The notes below the pieces were generated by a model. It saw nothing but the letters and a program-made list of their open reading frames with translations, made no database searches and was not told the DNA's origin. A DNA stretch of 45,882 nt from Eubacterium sp. (GTDB lineage Bacteria; Bacillota; Clostridia; Lachnospirales; Lachnospiraceae). Below, piece after piece: positions 32,762-40,672 of this stretch. The first letter of the stretch is position 1, and the number at the start of each line of letters is the position of its first letter. The stretch is from NCBI GenBank assembly GCA_022764165.1, contig JALERM010000076.1:1-45882 (forward strand), given 5' to 3'. Position numbers and translations under genes: made by a program.

Positions 32762-34438
32762 TTGAAAACAAGAAGATGTTACATATACACACGAGTATCT
32801 ACCACGATGCAGGTGGATGGATATAGTCTGGACGCACAGAAAGATAAGTTGAAAAAGTATGCTGAATTTCAGGATATGGTAGTTGCTGGGGAATACTCTG
32901 ATGAGGGAAAATCCGGAAAGAATATTGAAGGACGTCCACAGTTTCTACAGATGCTGAAAGACATTGGATTAGGAAAGGATAATGTTGAATTTGTCCTTGT
33001 GTTTAAGCTTTCCCGTTTCGGAAGAAACGCAGCCGATGTACTTAGTTCCTTACAGCGTATGCAGGATTTTGGGGTCAATCTGATCTGCGTGGAAGATGGT
33101 ATAGATAGTTCCAAAGACAGCGGAAAACTGATGATTTCGGTCTTATCTGCAGTTGCTGAAATAGAGCGTGAAAATATCCTCGTTCAGACCATGGAGGGAC
33201 GCAGACAGAAAGCCCGTGAGGGTAAATGGAATGGTGGTTTTGCTCCTTATGGATATAAACTGGAAAATGGAGAACTTTTGATTGCAGAAGATGAAGCAGA
33301 GGTTATCCGTATTATCTATGATAAATATGTAAATACCACCATGGGAGCGTCTGCGGTTGCTACTTACTTAAACGAACATGGTTATGTGAAGAAAAAACGT
33401 CAGAACAATACTTTGGATATGTTTTCAGCACATTTTATTAAACTGGTTCTGGATAATCCGATTTATTGTGGAAAACTTGCCTATGGTCGTCGTAAAAATG
33501 AGAAGATTGCCGGAACCCGTAATCAGTATCATATTGTAAAACAGGACGACTATCCGGTTTATGATGGTGTGCATGAAGCAATCGTTTCTGAAGAAATATG
33601 GCAGATGGCACAGAGAAAACGTCAGGAAACGGGAGTCAAGAGCAAGAAAATTTATAATCAGGAACACGAAAATATTTTGTCCAGTATCCTGCGTTGCCCT
33701 GTATGCGGAGCTGCGATGTATGGCAATGTAAATCGTAAGAAGAAAAAGGACGGAACCTTATATAAGGATTATTACTATTACCATTGCAAACATCGTACTA
33801 CAGTCAATGGTCATAAATGCGGATACAGACGGCAGTGGAAACAGGATATGGTGGATGCTGCGGTGGAGGAAGTAATCAGAAAACTGGTTACGAATCCGAA
33901 GTTTGAACAGGCGATTCGCCAGAAGATTGGTTCCAGAATTGATACAGATGAATTGGAAACAGAATTGGAACAGCTTCGTAAGAAACTTCGTCAGTTAAAC
34001 GGAGCAAAGACAAAGTTGGGACAGCAGATGGACAGTCTGGATGTAACAGACAAGCATTATGACCGCAAGTATCAGGACATGGAAGAGCGTCTGTATAAAC
34101 TGTATGACGATATTGATTCTGTGGAAGAAGAAATCGAGGAAGTAGAAACCAGAATCTATAACGTGCGTCAGCAGAAAATTTCCGGTGACAACATCTATCA
34201 ATTTCTTCTGTATTTTGATAAACTGTATGATAAGTTCAGCGATGCCGAAAAGAAAGAATTTCTTAACAGCTTCATTGAACGAGTAGATATTTACGAGCAA
34301 GAGCAGCCGGATGGCCGTTTCTTGAAGCACATAAAATTTAGATTTCCTGTCTACTTTAATGGAAAGGAGATAGAGGAAATGAGTTGGGACAATGAAACAA
34401 CAGTTGAAACTGTGTGTTTGCTATCGAGAAATCCTTGA
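32762..34438 (+). CDS. Large serine recombinase 3
   Basis: 558 residues from TTG 32762, which has GGAGGT eight bases upstream; an earlier in-frame start at 32708 lies inside the dyad. The resolvase domain has catalytic Ser13 in RCYIYTRVSTTMQVDGYSLD. A recombinase domain, a zinc ribbon (ILRCPVCGAAMYGN with later cysteines) and a long coiled coil follow. It belongs to a different subgroup from recombinases 1 and 2. The last residues, TTVETVCLLSRNP, match the C-terminal motif of RumA/RlmD, so the ORF runs through its own att site and ends in what is probably the original host rumA 3' end. It appears intact. Confidence 0.92.
   Translation: MKTRRCYIYTRVSTTMQVDGYSLDAQKDKLKKYAEFQDMVVAGEYSDEGKSGKNIEGRPQFLQMLKDIGLGKDNVEFVLVFKLSRFGRNAADVLSSLQRMQDFGVNLICVEDGIDSSKDSGKLMISVLSAVAEIERENILVQTMEGRRQKAREGKWNGGFAPYGYKLENGELLIAEDEAEVIRIIYDKYVNTTMGASAVATYLNEHGYVKKKRQNNTLDMFSAHFIKLVLDNPIYCGKLAYGRRKNEKIAGTRNQYHIVKQDDYPVYDGVHEAIVSEEIWQMAQRKRQETGVKSKKIYNQEHENILSSILRCPVCGAAMYGNVNRKKKKDGTLYKDYYYYHCKHRTTVNGHKCGYRRQWKQDMVDAAVEEVIRKLVTNPKFEQAIRQKIGSRIDTDELETELEQLRKKLRQLNGAKTKLGQQMDSLDVTDKHYDRKYQDMEERLYKLYDDIDSVEEEIEEVETRIYNVRQQKISGDNIYQFLLYFDKLYDKFSDAEKKEFLNSFIERVDIYEQEQPDGRFLKHIKFRFPVYFNGKEIEEMSWDNETTVETVCLLSRNP
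34401..34420 (+). other. Putative attachment site, right end of element 3 / host rumA tail
   Basis: CAGTTGAAACTGTGTGTTTG encodes V-E-T-V-C-L and aligns with the att region at 2098-2115 (GT-GGAGACTGTATGTT). It is the junction where the recombinase 3 reading frame meets what is likely the native rumA end (CLLSRNP, stop at 34438). Confidence 0.5.
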
Positions 34439-34571
34439 TTTTATGTGTGTGGGGGGTAAGGGCAATTTTAAGAAAATATGGCTGTGTTTTTTCTAAAATG
34501 TATAAAAATGCACATGGGGGACAATTTGCTAAAAGATTCAAGTTGTATTGCATTACAGTGAGGTGAGTATA

Positions 34572-34763
34572 TTGGCAGATAATTATTGGAAATTAGAATT
34601 AAATGAATATATACGCCAGGGTGAACCAGATAAGGTAGATAAAAGCAATGCCTGGAAAACAGCAATTGGTCTTCAGGATGTGGATGGATTAAAGCCTTCT
34701 GATTATTTGATTGAAACGGCAAAAGAACACATTGAAGGAAAAATAAGTATAAATGTTTTTTGA
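34572..34763 (+). pseudogene. Fic-family protein, N-terminal fragment
   Basis: 63 residues from TTG 34572 behind GTGAGGTGAG. The sequence DNYWKLELNEYIRQGEPDKV, then SNAWKTAIGLQDVDGLKPSD and AKEHIEGKISI, matches the N-terminal antitoxin-like segment of a Fic-family protein group. The catalytic Fic domain with HPFxxGNGR is absent; the frame ends after INVF. The gene was probably cut by a deletion, leaving the start joined to the next ORF. Recognition is by memory of the family. Confidence 0.55.
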
Positions 34764-35070
34764 AAATCTTTTGATGAGTGTAGGCCATGAGTTGAAAAAC
34801 AGATATATGCATATTGATTATGAAAACCAAAGTGTAATTCAAAGTGCAAATATATCTAATTCAAAGTGCAATAATTGCACTTTGGGGGAGTTGGCAATTA
34901 TTAATGAACTGATAAAGAAACCGGAGATTACACAAAAAGAATTAGCAAGTATCATTGGAAAGTCTGAGAGGACAATTAAGACTAGAACTGTTGAAATGCA
35001 GGAAAAGGGTCTTATTTGTCGTGAAAATGGTAAGCGAAACGGAAAGTGGAAAGTACTTGTAGAAATCTAG
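34753..35070 (+). pseudogene. Orphan winged-helix domain (C-terminal fragment of a regulator)
   Basis: The frame starts inside the Fic fragment. Its useful part is residues 45-105: LGELAIINELIKKPEITQKE, LASIIGKSERTIKTRTVEMQ and EKGLICRENGKRNGKWKVLV, a winged helix like the C-terminus of AlbA_2/ATPase regulators (compare 18116-19654). The N-terminal 40 residues look like linker. No own ribosome binding site is evident. It is most simply the remaining end of a larger gene joined to the Fic fragment by deletion. Confidence 0.5.
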
Positions 35071-35123
35071 CACTGTGAAGAATGATACAGGAGCCGGTGC
35101 CAAATGAAAGGAGTGGCAATCGT

Positions 35124-35501
35124 ATGGAAGATAATATTTTTTTGAAGGATGAGAACCAACTGAGTTTGAAGCAATATATGAATTATCATGAAGGTGGAAG
35201 AAAGAATCTGGGAGATTCTGTGCCTATCGCAGTGTATCGAATGTTGGAATATTCTATTCGGAAACAACTGGAAGAACAGTTTGGAAAAGATGTCCAGAAA
35301 GAAGTGATGCTGACGGTTGCTGAAGATGCTGACTGTTCAGGTCTTCCTCTTCTGGGTGAGACAGTTTGTAATTATGATGAAGGATTTATTTCAGGAATTC
35401 TATCCTCTTACATGGGCAAACAATATGAGGCAGTGGAAATCAACTGTTGGGCGACCGGAGATCGAGTGTGCAGATTTCAGGCGGATATCAAAGAAAGGTA
35501 G
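35124..35501 (+). CDS. V4R-domain protein
   Basis: 125 residues from ATG 35124 behind AAAGGAGTGGCAATCGT. The C-terminal part has the V4R (4-vinyl reductase) pattern: GETVCNYDEGFISGILSSYM, then EINCWATGDRVCRFQADI, with conserved Cys and Gly positions. V4R domains bind small ligands or metals and often act as sensors. The next gene, 10 bases downstream, is a damaged diguanylate cyclase, so the pair probably formed a sensor and output module for cyclic di-GMP that is now broken. Confidence 0.8.
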   Translation: MEDNIFLKDENQLSLKQYMNYHEGGRKNLGDSVPIAVYRMLEYSIRKQLEEQFGKDVQKEVMLTVAEDADCSGLPLLGETVCNYDEGFISGILSSYMGKQYEAVEINCWATGDRVCRFQADIKER

Positions 35502-35511
35502 GACTGCAGTG

Positions 35512-36283
35512 ATGACAGATCAGAATTGCGAAATGCTATTTGAATACTTAAAGAGTATTCTTTACGATGATGTAATTCAGCCGTTTGATGTAAATGCTTT
35601 GGATGAGCCATTCAGGAAGCTTGGTCTGGGACTTCACGTTCTTCAGAGATCGGTAGAAGAGATGAAAACATATTCAAAAGATCTGTCATGCGGGAATCTG
35701 TCAGGACAATTTCCTTCCCGCGATAATTTTCTTTGTGTGAATCTGAAAAATCTGCATGCGAACCTGAATCATCTTACCTGGCAGGCAAAACAGGTGGCCG
35801 CCGGCGATTACTCTCAGCACGTTTCCTATCTGGGAGAATTTTCAGATGCCTTTAATCTGATGACAAAACAGTTGCAGGAAAGAGAAATATATCTTGCCAG
35901 GATGGCCTTCTGGGATCAGTTGACAGAAATCAGAAACAGAAGATTTTTCATGGAGTATATGGATAATTTTCTGAAAAAGAAAAAACAGGCAACTTTGTGT
36001 TACATGGATCTGGATGGTCTGAAATATGTCAATGACTTTTATGGCCATCTCGAAGGCGATGAATATATAAGAAGTTTTGTGAATGCTGTACAGGAAAATC
36101 TGGAAAATGTCAGTCTGTTTGCACGACTTGGTGGAGATTACAGGGGAAGAAGAAATCCCGATTGATAACCTTCTGACCATTGTGGATGAAGCCATGTATC
36201 AGAAAAAGAAGAAAAATAAAGAACAGTTTCATGGAGGACAGTCGATGGCTGCGCCAGATGCTCAGCAGCGGCTGGGAAAATGA
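35512..36283 (+). pseudogene. Diguanylate cyclase (GGDEF) with internal deletion
   Basis: From ATG 35512 the frame encodes an N-terminal helical region, a HAMP-like linker (AAGDYSQHVSYLGEFSDAFN) and the first half of a GGDEF domain (DQLTEIRNRRFFMEY, CYMDLDGLKYVNDFYGHLEGDEYI, SLFARLGGD). Right after GGD it runs out of frame to a stop at 36165. A shifted frame then supplies the domain's last part (LVEITGEEEIPIDNLLTIVDEAMYQKKKKN). The EF of GGDEF and the middle strands are missing. The junction TTGGTGGAGAT can encode both LGGD and LVEI, suggesting deletion between two short repeats. The enzyme should be inactive. Confidence 0.82.
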
Positions 36284-36373
36284 ATAAGAAATGCATCAGC
36301 GTAGAATGTAGAATATTTATGGAAAACTCGTCTATACTAGTAAAAAAAGTTTCTGGTATGGAGGAGTTTTTTT

Positions 36374-36805
36374 ATGTCAGGATTCTGGATTGCCTTACTT
36401 TCCGGTGCGTTGATGAGTATACAGGGAATTTTTAATACGGATGTGACAAAGCAGACAAGTTTGTGGGTGGCAGCCGGATGGGTGCAGCTGTCAGCATTGC
36501 TGGTGTGTGTAGCAGCCTGGCTGTTTACAGGGAGAGAGAGTATCAGTGCCTTATGGCAGGTGGAGAATAAGTATGCTCTGCTGGGAGGGGTAATAGGATC
36601 GTTTATCACGATTACAGTCATTCGCAGTATGGACAGTCTGGGACCGGCACGTGCCACCATGCTGATTGTACTGTCGCAGTTGGTGGTTTCCTATCTGGTG
36701 GAAGTTCTGGGTATATTTGGCGTGGAAAAGCAGGGACTGGAATGGAAAAAACTGGTTGGCATCCTGATTATGGCAGCAGGTGTGGTTCTGTTTAAATGGG
36801 AGTAG
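36374..36805 (+). CDS. DMT-superfamily (YdcZ/DUF606) membrane protein
   Basis: 143 residues with about five hydrophobic helices (roughly 3-20, 34-54, 68-86, 96-113, 123-140). The motif GALMSIQGIFNTDVTK, then AAGWVQLSALLV, and the C-terminal LVGILIMAAGVVLFKW fit the YdcZ half-size family of the drug/metabolite transporter superfamily, inner membrane. The substrate is unknown. The start follows TATGGAGGAGTTTTTTT. Confidence 0.8.
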   Translation: MSGFWIALLSGALMSIQGIFNTDVTKQTSLWVAAGWVQLSALLVCVAAWLFTGRESISALWQVENKYALLGGVIGSFITITVIRSMDSLGPARATMLIVLSQLVVSYLVEVLGIFGVEKQGLEWKKLVGILIMAAGVVLFKWE

Positions 36806-36823
36806 TTTTTTTAAAATGCAGTC

Positions 36824-36852
36824 TTGTAATTGGATGGCAAATTAGGTAAAAT
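36824..36852 (+). promoter_or_regulatory. Promoter upstream of comEA
   Basis: TTGTAA (36824-36829), a 17-base spacer and TAAAAT (36847-36852), 53 bases ahead of the comEA start. Confidence 0.55.
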
Positions 36853-36905
36853 AAAATGTGTATGCATGGGAGGGAACCTTATGAATTCCATAAGGAGTGA
36901 TGCAT

Positions 36906-37502
36906 ATGAAGCGTTTGTTTTTACTTTCCGTTTTATTTATGTGGACTGTATGCTGTTTTGGCTGCGGAGAGTCAGAGTCTGTGCTGAAAGAGATGGATAC
37001 AGCAGCAGAGGAAGTGCCGGAAGAAGAACCTGTACAGGAAGAGGACGATTTGGAAGAAACCATTTTTGTTGATGTCTGTGGTGCTGTACAGCAGCCGGGA
37101 GTATATGAACTTCCTGCAGGAAGCAGGATATTTCAGGCAATTGCACTGGCAGGCGGGCTGACAGAAGAAGCGGAAAGCCGGCTGATCAATCAGGCAGAGG
37201 TTTTGACAGATGGTCAGCAGATTCGAATTTATACAAGAGAAGAGTCTGAGAAGCAGGAAATCGCAGCAGCTGCAGGGCAGAATGCAGGCGTGCAGGGAGC
37301 CGCAGGGGCAAAGATTAACTTGAATCTGGCAGATAAGAACGTATTGATGACTCTGCCGGGAATCGGTGAAGCTAAGGCGGAGGCAATTCTGGCTTATCGT
37401 CAGGAGAAAGGCGGATTTTCTTCTGTGGAAGAATTGATGCAGGTTGAAGGAATTAAAGATAAATTATACGAAAAACTGAAAGATAAAGTAACGGTACAAT
37501 GA
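36906..37502 (+). CDS. comEA: ComEA-like DNA-uptake lipoprotein
   Basis: 198 residues from ATG 36906, which has AAGGAG eight bases upstream. The signal sequence (MKRLFLLSVLFMWTVCCFGC) ends in a lipobox-like CFGC with Cys20, so it is probably a lipoprotein; most ComEA proteins have a membrane helix instead. An acidic linker is followed by a SLBB-like domain (VDVCGAVQQPGVYELPAG) and a helix-hairpin-helix DNA-binding domain (NLADKNVLMTLPGIGEAKAE, then LMQVEGIKDKLYEKLKDKV). It would bind incoming DNA at the cell surface. comEC lies three genes downstream. Confidence 0.88.
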   Translation: MKRLFLLSVLFMWTVCCFGCGESESVLKEMDTAAEEVPEEEPVQEEDDLEETIFVDVCGAVQQPGVYELPAGSRIFQAIALAGGLTEEAESRLINQAEVLTDGQQIRIYTREESEKQEIAAAAGQNAGVQGAAGAKINLNLADKNVLMTLPGIGEAKAEAILAYRQEKGGFSSVEELMQVEGIKDKLYEKLKDKVTVQ

Positions 37503-37518
37503 ATTGAGGAGTGAAATG

Positions 37519-38208
37519 ATGGGTAAAAAGGTACTGGTTGTTGACGACGAAAAATTGATTGTGAAGGGAATACGATTTAGTCTGGAACAGGATGGGATGG
37601 AAGTGGACTGTGCCTATGACGGAGAAGAAGCTCTGGAGTGTGTGCAGAATAAGGAATATGATATGATTCTGCTGGATTTGATGCTGCCAAAGCTGAACGG
37701 CTTGGAAGTGTGTCAGCAGATTCGGGAATTTTCTGATGTTCCGATCATTATGCTGACTGCCAAGGGAGAAGATATGGATAAAATTCTTGGGCTGGAGTAC
37801 GGAGCAGATGATTATATTACCAAACCATTCAATATACTGGAAGTAAAGGCACGGATTAAAGCGATTATGCGTCGGACCAGCAAGGCGGCACCGCAGGAAG
37901 AGAAAGTGCGTATGGTAGAAGTGGGTGATCTTCGTCTGGACTGTGAAAGCCGCAGAGTGTTTATCAAAGGTCGTGAGATTAATCTGACAGCAAAAGAATT
38001 TGATGTACTGGAGCTTCTGGTGTTTAACCCCAATAAGGTGTACAGCAGAGAAAACCTCCTCAATATCGTCTGGGGTTATGAGTATCCGGGTGATGTACGA
38101 ACAGTGGATGTTCATATTCGTCGTCTCAGAGAAAAAATTGAGACGAATCCCAGCGAACCCAAATACGTACATACCAAATGGGGAGTGGGATACTATTTTC
38201 AGGCATGA
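37519..38208 (+). CDS. OmpR/PhoB-family response regulator
   Basis: 229 residues from ATG 37519 (ATG 37516 is also possible; GAGGAG lies just upstream). The receiver domain has acidic D9-D10, phosphoacceptor D53 in MILLDLMLP and conserved Lys in ITKPF. A winged-helix DNA-binding domain follows (LTAKEFDVLELLVFNPNKVY, then VDVHIRRLREKI). It pairs with the histidine kinase downstream. A terminator-like hairpin lies between the two genes, so regulator output may exceed that of the kinase. Confidence 0.93.
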   Translation: MGKKVLVVDDEKLIVKGIRFSLEQDGMEVDCAYDGEEALECVQNKEYDMILLDLMLPKLNGLEVCQQIREFSDVPIIMLTAKGEDMDKILGLEYGADDYITKPFNILEVKARIKAIMRRTSKAAPQEEKVRMVEVGDLRLDCESRRVFIKGREINLTAKEFDVLELLVFNPNKVYSRENLLNIVWGYEYPGDVRTVDVHIRRLREKIETNPSEPKYVHTKWGVGYYFQA

Positions 38209-38214
38209 GCAGAG

Positions 38215-38239
38215 AGGACGTCAGAGGGACGTCCTTTTT
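38215..38239 (+). terminator. Terminator or attenuator between regulator and kinase
   Basis: AGGACGTC (38215-38222) and GACGTCCT (38228-38235) form a perfect 8-base-pair stem with a 5-base loop, followed by TTTTTCC. It starts 6 bases after the response regulator stop. As the kinase follows on the same strand, it probably acts as a partial terminator. Confidence 0.75.
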
Positions 38240-38259
38240 CCGACTTATGTGTAAGAGGA

Positions 38260-38302
38260 TGTAACTATTCAGCAGTCACTGTGACGGTACTGAACAGTTA
38301 CA
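38260..38302 (+). other. Stem-loop upstream of the kinase start
   Basis: TGTAACT-A-TTCAG and CTGAA-C-AGTTACA pair across a loop that contains GTCACTGTGAC. It lies just before the kinase ribosome binding site and start (ATG 38316). It could be a translational control hairpin or an operator. Confidence 0.45.
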
Positions 38303-38315
38303 AGAGGATAACAGA

Positions 38316-39746
38316 ATGGAGAAAAAATTTACATTTTTTAAAAGTCTTCGTTTCCGGATTATGGTGATTCTGGTGATTATCGGAATTGTGCCAAGTATTA
38401 TCGTTGAGAAGGGAATTGTCAACAGTTACGAAGACCGGGCGGTTTCGCTGAGGAGCTTTAGTGTAAAAAACCAGTGTGATATACTAAGCAATCAGCTGGT
38501 GAAGGAACAGTATCTTCAGAATCCAAGTTCTGTAGCCATTGACAGTGAACTTACCATGCTTTCCACGGTATACAACGGCAGGATCTTAATCGTAGATCAG
38601 GACTTTCGTGTGGTAAAAGATACCTATGATATTGATCGGGGCAAATACATGATCTCCGAAGAGGTAATCCGCTGTTTTACTGATGGTAAGGAAACCAGCA
38701 ATTATGACAGAGAAAACCGGTACATTGAGATGACTGTTCCCATCCATACAGATCTGGAAAATGATAAGCAGGTGGCAGGAGTTCTTCTGATCAGTGTTTC
38801 CACAGAAGAAATTGTAGCAAGTATTCATATCCTGGAGCAGAAAGGTATGACGATCCTGTCAATTATTATGGTACTGGTGGTGGCACTTGGGTATGTGCTG
38901 GCCGGTATACTGATGAAGCCATTTGAAAAAATCGGAAAGTCTATTGAAGATATTACAGACGGATTTCTGGATGAAAATATTTCTGTTCCGGATTACGCTG
39001 AGACAGTGATGATTACAGATGCTTTCAACAAAATGTTGGGTCGTCTCAAATCTCTGGATGATTCCCGACAGGAATTTGTATCCAATGTCTCGCATGAACT
39101 GAAGACGCCGCTGACTTCTATGAAAGTTCTTGCGGATTCCCTGGTAGGACAGGAGAATGTACCGATTGAACTGTATCAGGAATTTATGCAGGATATTGCG
39201 GATGAGATTGACAGAGAGAATAAAATCATTACGGATCTGCTGACTCTGGTGAAATTGGATAAAAAAGCAGAAAATATGAATATCGAATCAGTAAATATCA
39301 ATGAATTGCTGGAATTGATTTTGAAGAGGCTGAAACCGATTGCCGCGAAGCACAATATTGAGCTGGTGCTGGAAAGTTCCAGGGCAGTTAATGCAGAAAT
39401 TGATGAGACCAAGCTTACTTTGGCTATCAGTAACCTTGTGGAGAATGCGATTAAGTACAATTTGGAAAATGGGTGGGTCAGAGTATCATTGAATGCGGAT
39501 CACAAGTATTTTTATGTTACGGTGTCTGATTCGGGAAAAGGAATTCCGGAAGAATCCATTGACCATATTTTTGAACGTTTTTATCGGGTGGATAAATCTC
39601 ATTCCACAGAAATAGAAGGCACCGGACTTGGTCTGGCAATTACAAGAAGTGCGATTTTGATGCACCATGGAGCAATCCGGGTACGCAGTAAAGAAAATGA
39701 GGGAACGACATTTTCAGTCAGAATCCCTTTGACATTCATCCGGTAG
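38316..39746 (+). CDS. Membrane sensor histidine kinase
   Basis: 476 residues. A first membrane helix lies at about 14-30 (IMVILVIIGIVPSIIV), an extracytoplasmic sensor region runs to about 180, and a second helix lies at 181-203 (MTILSIIMVLVVALGYVLAG). A HAMP region, a HisKA box with His260 in FVSNVSHELKTPLTSM, and an HATPase domain (NLVENAIKYN, DSGKGIPEESIDHIFERFYR, GTGLGLAI) follow. It autophosphorylates and passes phosphate to the response regulator just upstream. The architecture resembles WalK/PhoR-type kinases without a PAS domain. The stimulus is unknown. Confidence 0.93.
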   Translation: MEKKFTFFKSLRFRIMVILVIIGIVPSIIVEKGIVNSYEDRAVSLRSFSVKNQCDILSNQLVKEQYLQNPSSVAIDSELTMLSTVYNGRILIVDQDFRVVKDTYDIDRGKYMISEEVIRCFTDGKETSNYDRENRYIEMTVPIHTDLENDKQVAGVLLISVSTEEIVASIHILEQKGMTILSIIMVLVVALGYVLAGILMKPFEKIGKSIEDITDGFLDENISVPDYAETVMITDAFNKMLGRLKSLDDSRQEFVSNVSHELKTPLTSMKVLADSLVGQENVPIELYQEFMQDIADEIDRENKIITDLLTLVKLDKKAENMNIESVNINELLELILKRLKPIAAKHNIELVLESSRAVNAEIDETKLTLAISNLVENAIKYNLENGWVRVSLNADHKYFYVTVSDSGKGIPEESIDHIFERFYRVDKSHSTEIEGTGLGLAITRSAILMHHGAIRVRSKENEGTTFSVRIPLTFIR

Positions 39747-39760
39747 AATGAGGTGAAGGT

Positions 39761-40672
39761 TTGAGAAAAACAGGAAAAATATATCTGACGATCCTGCTGA
39801 TATTAGTTTTATGTCTGTCAGGGTGTGAGGAAGAACAGGACAAGACAGTATATCAATTATATTCTGTCAACTATGATAAGGGCATCATCGAGGGAAATAA
39901 TTATGTGACTGAGACGGAAGCGGTGGAGCAATTGGCCGCTGACATGGCGGAACAGATTTCCGGACAGGAGGAGGAGACAGGAATCCTGCCCCATCAGGTT
40001 AAAATTCTGAGTTATGAATTGTCGGGAGATATTCTCCGGCTGAATTTTAATTGTTCTTATCGGAAGATGGGGGCAGTGGAAGAAGTGTTATGCAGAGCTG
40101 CTATTGTTAAAAATTTTGTTCAGTTTGAAGGAATTCGATACGTACAGTTTCAGATTGAGGGTGAATCCCTGTTGGATTCCCGGGGAAAACCGGTAGGTCT
40201 TATGAATGCAAACAGTTTTCTGGAAAACTCGGGAAAAGACATTACAGCATATCAGTACACAGAATTAGAGTTGTATTTTACAAATGCTGCTGGAGACAAA
40301 CTGGTAAAGGAAAAAAGAAATGTATATTATACCAGTAATTCACCGATAGAAAAGGTGGTTGTGGAACAGTTGATCCGGGGACCGAAGGAAGATGGTCATT
40401 TTGCCACGCTTTCTTCTACTACGGGAATTCTTTCAGTCACACAGGCTGATGGAATCGCCTATGTCAACCTGGATCAGAGGTTTGTGACGGAAGCTCTGGA
40501 TATCCAGCAGGAAATTCCGGTATACTCAATTGTCAATTCTCTGATCGCCGCAGGAAATGTGCAGAAAGTGCAGATTTCTGTCAATGGAGATAGTAAAGTA
40601 GTATTCAGAGAAAGTATGAGTCTGAATCAGTTTTATGAGAAAAATCCGGAATTGGTGGAGGCGGAGGGATGA
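39761..40672 (+). CDS. GerM-domain lipoprotein
   Basis: 303 residues from TTG 39761 behind GAGGTGAAGGT. The signal peptide ends in the lipobox LSGC with Cys22. Two GerM-like domains are suggested: one at about residues 45-150 and one from about 165 with YFTNAAGDKLVKEKRNVYYT, VVEQLIRGPKEDGHFATLSS and YVNLDQRFVTEALD. GerM proteins occur in spore germination and sporulation and at cell surfaces; in this operon it may instead serve the adjacent two-component system. It overlaps comEC by four bases. Confidence 0.85.
   Translation: MRKTGKIYLTILLILVLCLSGCEEEQDKTVYQLYSVNYDKGIIEGNNYVTETEAVEQLAADMAEQISGQEEETGILPHQVKILSYELSGDILRLNFNCSYRKMGAVEEVLCRAAIVKNFVQFEGIRYVQFQIEGESLLDSRGKPVGLMNANSFLENSGKDITAYQYTELELYFTNAAGDKLVKEKRNVYYTSNSPIEKVVVEQLIRGPKEDGHFATLSSTTGILSVTQADGIAYVNLDQRFVTEALDIQQEIPVYSIVNSLIAAGNVQKVQISVNGDSKVVFRESMSLNQFYEKNPELVEAEG

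Larger units (their letters stand above)
30411..34410. mobile_element. Small integrative element 3 with serine recombinase 3
   Basis: A 4 kb unit between the att core at 30411 and the related sequence at 34401-34420. It carries a replacement rumA-like 3' end, a truncated tnpV, an Xre/TPR regulator, a decayed YhcG-type nuclease and an intact serine recombinase. There are no transfer genes. The layout resembles an integrative element that lost most of its cargo. Boundaries are inferred. Confidence 0.5.
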
